Assembly (NCBI GenBank): GCA_020638975.1
Contig: JACKHN010000024.1
Location: 1-64,000 of the forward strand
Direction: 5' to 3'
Source: Planctomycetaceae bacterium
GTDB lineage: Bacteria > Planctomycetota > Planctomycetia > Pirellulales > Pirellulaceae
Length of the DNA stretch: 64,000 nt
The notes beneath the pieces are model-generated. The model was not told the DNA's origin and did no database searches. It worked only from the letters and a program-made list of their open reading frames with translations. Position 1 is the first letter of the stretch; every line of letters starts with the position of its first letter. The translations under genes were made by a program, and so were the position numbers. This document shows positions 54,181 through 61,787 of the stretch, piece by piece.

Positions 54181-54525
54181 ATGTTCCCCGCCTACGGCCA
54201 ACAATTGCCGCGACTGGAAGTAATCTTCGGAGACAACAAGTATCACAATCATGCGTTGCATGCCTGGCTGAGGGAACATCGCCCGGGCTGGCGCGTGGAA
54301 GTGAAGAAGCGACCGGAAGGGAGTCACTGCTTCACGCCGCTAGAGAAACGCTGGGTCGTCGAGCGGACCAACGCCTGGAACGGTCGCTGTCGTCGCCATA
54401 GCAAAGACTATGAGCGCCGATCGGACTCCAGTGCGGCCATGATCCAGATCAGCAACCTCCACCTAATGCTCCGCCGCCTCGCACCCACCCCTCAACCGAA
54501 ATTCAACTATGCCACCGCAGCTTGA
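54181..54525 (+). pseudogene. C-terminal fragment of an IS5-family transposase
   Basis: The 114 codons match the C-terminal third of an IS5-type DDE transposase: WLREHRPGWRVEVKKRPEGS, then EKRWVVERTNAWNGRCRRHS with the catalytic Glu region, and ISNLHLMLRRLAP. The N-terminal two-thirds, including the first catalytic Asp, are absent. About 40 bases downstream, CCGCACAGTTTTCGGATAGCC looks like a right terminal inverted repeat, so the element's left part was deleted. Confidence 0.8.
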
Positions 54526-54589
54526 AATATCAGCAAAAGACGCCGCACAGTTTTCGGATAGCCTCTTAGTGGCTTGATCATGGACGGAG

Positions 54590-54665
54590 TGAACCAGTCG
54601 CGTTCCGTCTCGTTCGGTCTCGTTCCGTCTGGTTCCGTCTCGTTCTCGTTCTTCTCGTTCGATTT
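54590..54665. repeat. Imperfect CGTTC-rich minisatellite
   Basis: A run of about ten-base units of the type GTTCCGTCTC / GTTCGGTCTC / GTTCCGTCTG, degrading into CGTTCTCGTTCTTCTCGTTC. It is gene-free; the minus-strand frame across it is low-complexity (NENETEPDGTRPNETERD). Confidence 0.75.
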
Positions 54666-54857
54666 TCCATTCGCCTCAGAAGCGTTCTCCTCGCCGCTGT
54701 CGCACCGTACTTGGGCGCGCGTGAGGGCGGGATGGGCAAGGACGCACAAAAAGGCAACGAGGAGGTTTGATAACTCGCATTTCATAATGCGAACACCGGT
54801 CTTACCGTGCCGCTAGTTGCAGGTTAAGCGACTGAGAACGGAAGCTGCGCGTCAGGC

Positions 54858-55886
54858 TTACGGAATGAGCGCGGTGACAGTGAACAGGAACTGCCACTTG
54901 GCCGCCGGACCTTGATGCCAGTCCTCCGGCGTGTAGCCGGCCTGCATCGAGATATTGAGTGGATATGGCTTCGCCTGTTTAAAGACGCGTCCAACTTTGA
55001 ACGTGACTGGCATGGCAAAGTTGCCGGTATTGGTCTGCCAGTTCCAAACCTGAAACCCATTTCCCACGTACCAGTCGTTTGGTAAGAACCGTACGACGAT
55101 GGGCTGAAATGAAATCGACTTGGCTTCACTCTGCAGCGAAAACGGGGCAATCACAAGACCGCCGATAAGCCACTTCTTGTCTGCTGATGGCCTGATCACG
55201 ACTGCCGAAGGTGCAATTTGCCATTCGCGCGAACCGAGTGCAGGATCGGTCGCCGTCGGAAAATTGATGGATGGGCCGAACCCCCAAGTCCCCCAGCATT
55301 CCTCCTTGACAAAGAGATTCGTGACGAAGATGTCACCCAGCCCACTCGCCGCGTCCACTGGGCCGACCGGATCAACGGACGGACCGTAGATCGGGATCGA
55401 CGGACGCGTGATGAAGCGGTCGAATCCGAACATGCTCTTCTGGATCGGAATGACCGGCAGCAGGTTCAGATTGTATCCGTGGCCCGTGGCTTCATACGAG
55501 TCGGTGGTAAAAAAGTTCTGGACGTTGAATGAAATCAGAGCCGCGGTTGGATCGTTCGCCTTACTCGTCAAGTCCCCCCCACCATCGCCGCTCGATTGAC
55601 CATCGCTGCTGCTGGATGGATCATCGGCTTCTTGACCTCTCACGACAAAACCATCGCCGTCCCACCACTGAACTGGGTCGAGCTCACGCGAATCGATCAA
55701 CGCACTGTAGTCGTGCGGCAACAGCGCCGCGTCAAAAGCAAGGGGCGTCTCAGCGTTGGGCATTAGGCCCCAATCGGATCGGGATGTTACCGTATGGTCC
55801 GCGACTTCCCAGAATCCATCCTGCCCACAACAGACAGTGGGTAGCGACGTGGTGAAGATGGAAAGCAATATGACGACCCGGATCAT
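54858..55886 (-). CDS. Porin-like outer-membrane beta-barrel protein
   Basis: The start at 55886 gives a signal peptide (IRVVILLSIFTTSLPTVCCG) and 342 residues. After a Ser/Gly/Asp-rich linker (DDPSSSSDGQSSGDGGG) come many alternating amphipathic strands: AALISFNVQNFFTTDSYEAT, LGDIFVTNLFV, WGFGPSINFPTATD, WLIGGLVIAPFSLQ, FQPIVVRFLPNDWYVGNGFQ, PLNISMQAGY, ending AAKWQFLFTVTALIP with terminal aromatics. This family is often labelled 'neuromedin U' in planctomycete annotations, without evidence for that role. It is likely a transporter or channel in the outer membrane. Confidence 0.78.
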   Translation of the reverse strand: MIRVVILLSIFTTSLPTVCCGQDGFWEVADHTVTSRSDWGLMPNAETPLAFDAALLPHDYSALIDSRELDPVQWWDGDGFVVRGQEADDPSSSSDGQSSGDGGGDLTSKANDPTAALISFNVQNFFTTDSYEATGHGYNLNLLPVIPIQKSMFGFDRFITRPSIPIYGPSVDPVGPVDAASGLGDIFVTNLFVKEECWGTWGFGPSINFPTATDPALGSREWQIAPSAVVIRPSADKKWLIGGLVIAPFSLQSEAKSISFQPIVVRFLPNDWYVGNGFQVWNWQTNTGNFAMPVTFKVGRVFKQAKPYPLNISMQAGYTPEDWHQGPAAKWQFLFTVTALIP

Positions 55887-56305
55887 CGACGTCCACTCCG
55901 TGGGAATTGTGCCGAACATCGGTCGGATAAGAGGACCGACTCGACCTCTGACTCTTGGATCGACGAGACCTGCAAAGTGCCTGCAGTGGAAATTCCTTGT
56001 CGACCCCGCAACCTTATGCGACAAATCGGTTATGACGATTCTGCGGGTCGCGAACGAATTCAATGGCTTCCCCGAACTTTACCAGCAGATGGTGACGCGG
56101 CCACCGCTGGCGGTTAGCCGACATCAAATGGGTCCTCTAATGCCTATCATCGATCTCAAGGGTGCCAACCTTGCCGCGTGAGCGACATCTGGAACTGGTT
56201 ATCCGCAGTCGAGTTTGCCTGGAAATGCGGCAGGCCCCTGATGCAACAAGGACCTGCCGATAAATAGAAACATCCGGTAGGTGATCCAACCTGAGCGGCT
56301 ACTGA
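55887..56305. other. Gene-free region upstream of the porin-like gene
   Basis: About 420 bases. Long frames exist on both strands (for example a plus frame to 56181), but they have no ribosome binding site or recognisable motif. It should contain the promoter for the minus-strand porin-like gene. Confidence 0.4.
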
Positions 56306-56402
56306 CCCTGTCGAGATGAACTTTGTATTGGGTGCCGTTGAGCTTCTTGCCCTTCTTCAGTTCGGCGGCGATTCCACCGTCGTATCCAGCGGCATGGTAT
56401 TG
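56306..56402 (-). pseudogene. Short arylsulfatase-like remnant
   Basis: On the minus strand the codons read GYDGGIAAELKKGKKLNGTQ followed by YKVHLD, matching from memory the C-terminal part of arylsulfatases (...AAEELKKG..LNGTQYKVHLDGY). The frame breaks immediately on both sides, and no sulfatase active site is present. It is one of two degraded fragments left of the IS4 element. Confidence 0.5.
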
Positions 56403-56529
56403 GATTCTTGTCGCGATCCTTCATCCAGTGTTAGAAGTCGATTCCCTCCGTCTTCAGCAGACTACGGTTACTACGGTTCATTCAGAAGTGCTATTCGGGT
56501 CTCGTCGTGCTTACCTCCTTCCGCAGTTG

Positions 56530-56685
56530 TCATTTCATCGGGTAGACCACCTTCCAGTCATCCTTCATATCCACGACCGTCCAGCCCTTGGCCGGAGCTG
56601 CGTCGAGCGCCTTGTCGAGTTGACCGATATGCGAATCACGGTCGTAAGCCCACTCGCGCGCGGCGTCCGTGTGATGCACGGGCGA
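56530..56685 (-). pseudogene. C-terminal remnant of a HAD-family phosphatase
   Basis: The minus-strand frame ends at 56530 with VHHTDAAREWAYDRDSHIGQ, then LDKALDAAPAKGWTVVDMKD and WKVVYPMK. This is the typical end of the secreted HAD phosphatase family whose N-terminal two-thirds are found at 6648-7551. Upstream of VHH the reading is unrelated low-complexity sequence (two tandem GGGCGAGAAAA copies). The two loci are 49 kb apart, so they are probably separate paralogues. Confidence 0.72.
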
Positions 56686-56714
56686 GAAAAGGGGCGAGAA
56701 AAGGTTCCAGGAAC

Positions 56715-58376
56715 GAATGGCACTGCCGGTTGCGTAGTAAGCACTTAAGTCTGCCAGCATTCTTGCGGAGGCGCGTGCCTTCGGCAATGGTACGTGACGC
56801 GTGAGAGTCGGCGAACCAAAACGCGAATGCTGATCTTGGACGGCGAGCCTTCCTGGGCCTATCATGCCAAGTATTGAGACCTTCCTTGGTGGCGTGTGAC
56901 TTTGCCTTGGCCAAGGAAGGTCTCATGTCTTATCGCAACTCTTCTCCTACGTTGCCACTGCGATTCTCGTTGGTGCTGCGGTCTTTCTTGCAGCACGCTG
57001 GTCTGCCGTTCTCTGACGCTTTGTCCGAAGACGAGATTCAAAAAGTGTTCGACACGCAAGACGTGGGCTTCGCCATGCAAGAAGACGAAGTCTACTGTCC
57101 TGCGGTAACCTTGTGGGCGTTTCTCTCGCAAGTGCTCTTCAAAGACGAACAACGCAGTTGTGCGGCAGCGGTTGCACGTGTTGTCGTCATGTTCGTCGCG
57201 TTGGGAAAAGATTCGCCATCGAGTAACACAGGTGCTTACTGTCGCGCCCGAGCGAAGCTGCCGGAGTCGGTGCTACAGGAACTCGTCGAAGACGTCGCTC
57301 GTCGTTGCGAACAACAAGTTCCAACGGCTTGGTTGTGGAAAGGTCGTCACGTACATCTGGTCGACGGTACGACCTTCAGTATGCCCGACACGGAAGCGAA
57401 TCAAGCGGAGTTTCCACAACCCAACACACAGCAAGCGGGATTGGGATTTCCGATCGCCCGACTGGTCGTGCTCGTCTCGCTCGCTACCGCGTTGACAACG
57501 GGTTATGCGATGGGGCCCTACTCGGGAAAGGAGAGTGGTGAGACGGCTCTGCTGCGGCAGTTGTTCGAGCAGTTCTCCGTGGGCGATATTCTGCTCGGCG
57601 ACCGTTACTACTGCGGCTGGTTCACCCTCGTTCTGCTGTTGCAACGCGGAGTGGATGTCGTCACACGTCAGCACCAACTGCGGACAACCGATTTTCGACG
57701 CGGCAGACGTTTGGGAAAATCCGATCATCTTGTGGTGTGGCCCAAACCAGCACGTCCCGATTGGATGGACAAAGAGACCTACGACAGCTTGCCTGACTCG
57801 TTGACTGTCCGCGAACTGGAAGTTTGTGTCGAGCAGCCTGGATTTCGAGTCGACTCGTTCGTCGTCGTCACCACACTCACCCAAGCGACACGGTATAGTA
57901 ACGCCGACATCGCGAAGCTCTATCACAAACGTTGGCTCGCGGAACTCGACATCCGCGCGATCAAGATCAGTCTCGGCATGGATGTGTTGCGTTGCAAATC
58001 CCCGGAGATGATTCGCCGTGAAGTGGCTGCTTGCCTGTTGGCTTACAACTTGATCCGCCAAACGATGCTGCAATCGGCTTATCAGGCAGGCGTCTCTCCC
58101 CGGCATCAGAGTTTCACAGCCGCCTTGCAAAAGATCGCGGCCGGCTTTGTGGTGTTGGCGGTGTTGGAAACGTGTGCTACGACCGTCGGTGACACCCACC
58201 GCGAGCAATTGCCTTCTCATCGAGTTGGCCACCGCCCAGACCGCATCGAACCTCGCTGCCTTAAACGCCGACCCAAGTCTCAGAAACTGCTCACCATTCC
58301 CCGTGACCAAGCGCGAGCCGATCTGCTCGCCACTCGATCGCCGTAAACCCTTGTGAGCCAACCGGCAGTGCCATTC
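56715..58376 (+). mobile_element. Complete IS4-family insertion sequence (1662 bp) with 11-bp target duplication
   Basis: The element is bounded by 18-base inverted repeats, GAATGGCACTGCCGGTTG at 56715-56732 and its exact complement at 58359-58376. GTTCCAGGAAC flanks both ends (56704-56714 and 58377-58387). 11 bp is in the range usual for IS4 elements. An inner inverted repeat CCTTCCTTGG/CCAAGGAAGG lies just before the transposase start and may form a hairpin that limits outside-in transcription. Confidence 0.93.
56925..58346 (+). CDS. IS4-family DDE transposase
   Basis: The ATG at 56925 gives 473 residues. Catalytic features are intact: HLVDGTTFSMPDT with the first Asp, GDILLGDRYYCGWF with the second, and YHKRWLAELDIRAIK, the Y-(2)-R-(3)-E-(6)-K signature of IS4 transposases, with the third acidic residue. 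The length matches the family. It lies inside perfect inverted ends and has no frameshift, so the element may still move. Confidence 0.94.
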   Translation: MSYRNSSPTLPLRFSLVLRSFLQHAGLPFSDALSEDEIQKVFDTQDVGFAMQEDEVYCPAVTLWAFLSQVLFKDEQRSCAAAVARVVVMFVALGKDSPSSNTGAYCRARAKLPESVLQELVEDVARRCEQQVPTAWLWKGRHVHLVDGTTFSMPDTEANQAEFPQPNTQQAGLGFPIARLVVLVSLATALTTGYAMGPYSGKESGETALLRQLFEQFSVGDILLGDRYYCGWFTLVLLLQRGVDVVTRQHQLRTTDFRRGRRLGKSDHLVVWPKPARPDWMDKETYDSLPDSLTVRELEVCVEQPGFRVDSFVVVTTLTQATRYSNADIAKLYHKRWLAELDIRAIKISLGMDVLRCKSPEMIRREVAACLLAYNLIRQTMLQSAYQAGVSPRHQSFTAALQKIAAGFVVLAVLETCATTVGDTHREQLPSHRVGHRPDRIEPRCLKRRPKSQKLLTIPRDQARADLLATRSP

Positions 58377-58399
58377 GTTCCAGGAACCGTAGCACCTTC

Positions 58400-59293
58400 T
58401 TGGAAGATCTGGCCACGGCCATCCAACGCATCGGTCGTCAAAGCCACTCGACGGCGGACGGTCGTTCCCGGTCGTCTACCGTGCTCGCGATTGCGGGTGC
58501 CACGGGAGGCGTGGGAACGACCAGTCTCGCAGTCAATGTCGGTTGCGCTCTGGCGAAGCGTCCCGAGAATTCCGTCGCGCTCATCGACTTGGATCTGGCA
58601 CTCGGCGACGCCGACGTGTTCCTCGATACGATTCCTGATTACACGTTAGTCGACGTAGCGCAAAACGTCGCTCGGCTCGACTTCAACCTCTTGAAGCGGT
58701 CGCTGACAAAGCACTCTTCGGGACTGTATCTGCTCCCCATGCGAATTCAACTGCAGGATACTTCGTTGGTCACGCCTGACGACCTACATCGCGTGATCGG
58801 GCTCTTGAAAGCAACTTTCTCGCATCTGATCTTCGATCTGTCCAAGGGATACAGCGAACTTGATATTGTCGCGATGCAAGCTGCCGAGCACGTCCTGTTG
58901 GTGACCCAGCTTGATCTTCCCTGCCTTCGGAACGTCGTTCGATTGTTGATGTCGATGGACGAGATCGACGGCTTGAAGGACAAGATTCGAGTTGTCGTGA
59001 ACCGCGTCGGACTAGAAAACGGCCAAATCAGCATGAAGAAGGCCCGCGAAACAATCGGGCGGGAGATCTTCAAGCAGATTCCCAATGACTATCGCGTAAT
59101 GGCCGAGGTTCGCAACAACGGCGTGCCGTTGGTCGAAGGAGCGCCCCGCGCAGGCTTGACTCAAGCAATTATCGAGTTGGCCGACCTGCTCTGCGGCGGG
59201 GATCAGTCGACGAGTGAAGCCGCGACGACTCCTGGTTCGTCCAACTGGCTAAGCTTCTGGCCAGCGCTTGCAAAGGCTCGCGGCAAGGCATAA
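58400..59293 (+). CDS. TadZ/CpaE-like ATPase, N-terminally truncated
   Basis: 297 residues from a TTG at 58400. The deviant Walker A is AGATGGVGTTSLAVNVG (ParA/MinD type; the first Lys of KGG is Thr). ALIDLDLALGDADVFLD follows, then HLIFDLSKGYSELDIVAMQA, VLLVTQLDLPCLRNVVRLL and VVNRVGLENGQIS, the order seen in CpaE/TadZ pilus-localising ATPases. These proteins normally have a receiver-like N-terminal domain of about 130 residues. It is missing here; the frame is open leftward only up to the IS target duplication 12 bases upstream, and the sequence beyond the IS does not encode it. The gene may be a pseudogene or read from an IS promoter. Confidence 0.78.
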   Translation: MEDLATAIQRIGRQSHSTADGRSRSSTVLAIAGATGGVGTTSLAVNVGCALAKRPENSVALIDLDLALGDADVFLDTIPDYTLVDVAQNVARLDFNLLKRSLTKHSSGLYLLPMRIQLQDTSLVTPDDLHRVIGLLKATFSHLIFDLSKGYSELDIVAMQAAEHVLLVTQLDLPCLRNVVRLLMSMDEIDGLKDKIRVVVNRVGLENGQISMKKARETIGREIFKQIPNDYRVMAEVRNNGVPLVEGAPRAGLTQAIIELADLLCGGDQSTSEAATTPGSSNWLSFWPALAKARGKA

Positions 59294-59363
59294 CGTCGGT
59301 GAGTGGCCGCTCCGCGATCTTGAGTGCTACGAATCTGACATAGCCGCAGGCTTGGCAATCATT

Positions 59364-61118
59364 TCACGAATGCGTGGATACCTCCCGTGACTGAATTGAT
59401 GCCAACGCACGCGCGGTCTGCTCATCGTTCGGCGAAAGATTCAAAGAGGAGATAGCGCTTTGGATGAATTCTTCGGGATAGCGTAGAAGATCCTCGAAGT
59501 TGATCTTAACGTGGGATTGCACTTCGAAAAAGCGATGCACCTCATTCCAAAGCGTGTTCTGAATCTGGCGTTCGCGCCCCGGCCACCACTTCCTTCTCGC
59601 CAGCGACGCGATGGAATCCTCAAGCGGGCGATAGCACCAGATGAATTTGGTATCCGCTCCCCATGCCTGTACCAAGTCGGGGCCGCACAAACTTAGCAAC
59701 GGGTGTTTCAAACCCACCGCCGTTGTGCAAGTGGCTTGCATCTGTTCCGCCCACTCGCGCAATACCCTTACACGCTCGGATTGCGGCACGGCAGCCGTCA
59801 ACTCCGGTTCTCGCCACCACGTTCGGAGTTGTTGCGACAACCAGCGTGCTTCGAAATGATCCCCCCAGAACTCGCGACCCATTGTCACACCCAAATGATG
59901 CAAAATCCCTGCGACGGCAGACGAACCCGACCCATATAGACCGACGACTGCAACGCGAGTGCAAGCCTGTCCGGACACCGCAAGTGGCTCGGAAGCGGTT
60001 GCTCCAGTGACGATGGGATCGGTCGTCTTTGGAATCTGGCGAACTTGAATAGCTTGCTGATACTTCGCTTGGCATGCCTTGGCTCGCTCGATATCGCCGA
60101 GTTGCCGATGCGCGAAACGCAGCACGTCAAAGGGTGCTTCGTACCAACCCGGCAAGTACCTAAAGCTGATCCTTCGCTCTGCCGCGGCACTGCCTTCGAA
60201 CGATCCGATCGCGATCGCCATCTCTTCCCACGCGATGGCATCCGCGTAACGACCGAGTTGATAGCAGCAAAAGCCCGCCAACCAAGCAAGTTCCGGCGAT
60301 GCAGCTTGCCGCGACAAGCCGAACGCACAGACTTCCAGCGCAGTCTCGTAGTCCTCAAGTTTTAAAAAGCAATTTGCGGCGCAATAGCTCGCCCAAGCCG
60401 CCTGCTCGGCCCAACCCTCGCGGAGGTCGCAACAGCGGCGGTAGGCCAGGATCGCTTCGGCGTAGTCTTCCAACTGTTCGAGCGTTTGCCCAAGGTAGAA
60501 CCACCATCGCGCGTTGTGCGGTTGCTGCTGCGTTTCTTCACGCAGAATTGCCAGATCTCGTTCGAGCTTGGCTCGAAACTGCCCGGGCGTCTTCCGCTCT
60601 TCAAAGAACCGAACGCCGGGTAGCACTCGGCGTTGCGTGGTCGTCGCACCGACCAGAGCCTCGTGCGTTCGCCCTTTCCATGCCAAGCGGGTGGGCAATC
60701 TGACGAGCCGCTCCTTGGAGTAAGATCCGTCGCGGGCAGGTACCATCCAAGTCAACACCGACAAATCGCCCTCTAACACGCGCCGAAACTCATCGATCGA
60801 CTTGTAGCCTTCGACGACTAGCCGTTCGTCCGTATCGATCGTCAGCGCCCAAGTGGCTCTGGTCGCCGTCGCCCGTTCAAGCGCGAAGTTCCGCGCGCTC
60901 GCAAAGTCGTCGCACCATTCAAATCGCTCAACACGCAGTTTATCACCAGCCAGATCGTGCGCGATGCCTGCCGTCCTGTCGGCAATCCCGGTATCGACTA
61001 GCAGGAACGAATCGACCCAATCGATCACACTTCGAATCGCAGGAGCAACGATGTTCTCGTTGTTCCCAGCCAACATCGTAGCCACGATACGTGATGATTC
61101 GAGTCGAGTTAAGGTCAT
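59364..61118 (-). CDS. Glycosyltransferase-TPR-sulfotransferase fusion protein
   Basis: 584 residues with three parts. Residues 1-185 are a GT2-type glycosyltransferase: IVATMLAGNNENIVAPAIRS, SFLLVDTGIADRTAG, DDFASARNFAL, WALTIDTDERLV with a D-x-D at 95-97. Residues of about 200-350 are TPR-like (YLGQTLEQLEDYAEAILAYR, GFCCYQLGRYADAIAWEEMA). From 386 there is a P-loop, VAVVGLYGSGSSAVAGILHH, then LKHPLLSLCGP, FIWCYRPLEDSIASLARRKW and INFEDLLRYPEE, which fits a sulfotransferase-like domain binding PAPS. It would decorate and sulfate a glycan or protein. The ECF sigma gene lies 24 bases upstream on the same strand. Confidence 0.82.
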   Translation of the reverse strand: MTLTRLESSRIVATMLAGNNENIVAPAIRSVIDWVDSFLLVDTGIADRTAGIAHDLAGDKLRVERFEWCDDFASARNFALERATATRATWALTIDTDERLVVEGYKSIDEFRRVLEGDLSVLTWMVPARDGSYSKERLVRLPTRLAWKGRTHEALVGATTTQRRVLPGVRFFEERKTPGQFRAKLERDLAILREETQQQPHNARWWFYLGQTLEQLEDYAEAILAYRRCCDLREGWAEQAAWASYCAANCFLKLEDYETALEVCAFGLSRQAASPELAWLAGFCCYQLGRYADAIAWEEMAIAIGSFEGSAAAERRISFRYLPGWYEAPFDVLRFAHRQLGDIERAKACQAKYQQAIQVRQIPKTTDPIVTGATASEPLAVSGQACTRVAVVGLYGSGSSAVAGILHHLGVTMGREFWGDHFEARWLSQQLRTWWREPELTAAVPQSERVRVLREWAEQMQATCTTAVGLKHPLLSLCGPDLVQAWGADTKFIWCYRPLEDSIASLARRKWWPGRERQIQNTLWNEVHRFFEVQSHVKINFEDLLRYPEEFIQSAISSLNLSPNDEQTARALASIQSREVSTHS

Positions 61119-61142
61119 GCTTTGCCTTCCAGTCGCTCGCGG

Positions 61143-61685
61143 TCAAACGAAATGTTCCAGACGACGCTCCAGTGATCTCCGCCAGTGCCGTATCGTTCGT
61201 TCGCTGATACCGTCCGGCATTGGCTCAAGTCCAGCGAGCAACCGCAGGCGCTGCACTTCGCGTTCGTTTAGTCGAACGCCAATATCGTCGATACACTCGG
61301 CAATTTCTCGAAGGAACAGTGGCACATTAATGTCGGCGGGACATTGCAGCTCGCTATGAAGCTCCTGCGTGAACGGGGCCATCTTGGGTTGGTTGGCTTC
61401 GCGCCGACGCAGCCAATCACAAGCTTGATTATTAGCAACCCGGCTTAACCACGCCGCCAACTCAAACTGCGAAGCACCGCCAAATGATCGCAGGCGTCGA
61501 TGTGAGTTCTCGCACAAGCCAAGCATTGTCTCCATGACGACGTCGTCAATGTCCGCTTCGCACAATCGACACGCCTTCAATTTTCGCCGCACGACGGGTG
61601 CCGAAACTTGCAGGAACAAACTCCAGAAATCTTGCCACGCATCGGGGCAGTCTTCCTCGATACACTCTCGAAGCAACTCGAACAT
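61143..61685 (-). CDS. Divergent ECF-type sigma factor
   Basis: A 180-residue sigma-70 family protein. Region 2-like helices are ADIDDVVMETMLGLCENSHR and FELAAWLSRVANNQACDWLR, with R-R following. The C-terminal region 4 helix-turn-helix is short: RLNEREVQRLRLLAGLEPMP, then ISERTIRHWRRSLERRLEHF. It differs from the canonical ECF factor at 760 in having a weak region 2.1. It is co-directional with the glycosyltransferase-sulfotransferase gene and presumably regulates it or its own operon (inference). No anti-sigma gene is adjacent. Confidence 0.8.
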   Translation of the reverse strand: MFELLRECIEEDCPDAWQDFWSLFLQVSAPVVRRKLKACRLCEADIDDVVMETMLGLCENSHRRLRSFGGASQFELAAWLSRVANNQACDWLRRREANQPKMAPFTQELHSELQCPADINVPLFLREIAECIDDIGVRLNEREVQRLRLLAGLEPMPDGISERTIRHWRRSLERRLEHFV

Positions 61686-61787
61686 GCATCACCCGCTTTG
61701 AAAAGACAACCGTCTGCCGCCTGCCCTGACATGAGACAAACCTTACCCCCCCCCTCAGCTATTTGTCAAGCGCCGCGTCAGATAATA

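Noticed and set aside
54507..54785. 92-residue minus-strand frame with a signal-like start
   Set aside because: Most of it is encoded by the minisatellite and the IS5 end; the middle is low-complexity Asn/Glu/Thr sequence and the end overlaps the IS remnant.
55756..56181. 141-residue plus-strand frame upstream of the porin-like gene
   Set aside because: It runs antisense through that gene's signal peptide, has no ribosome binding site and shows no recognisable motif.
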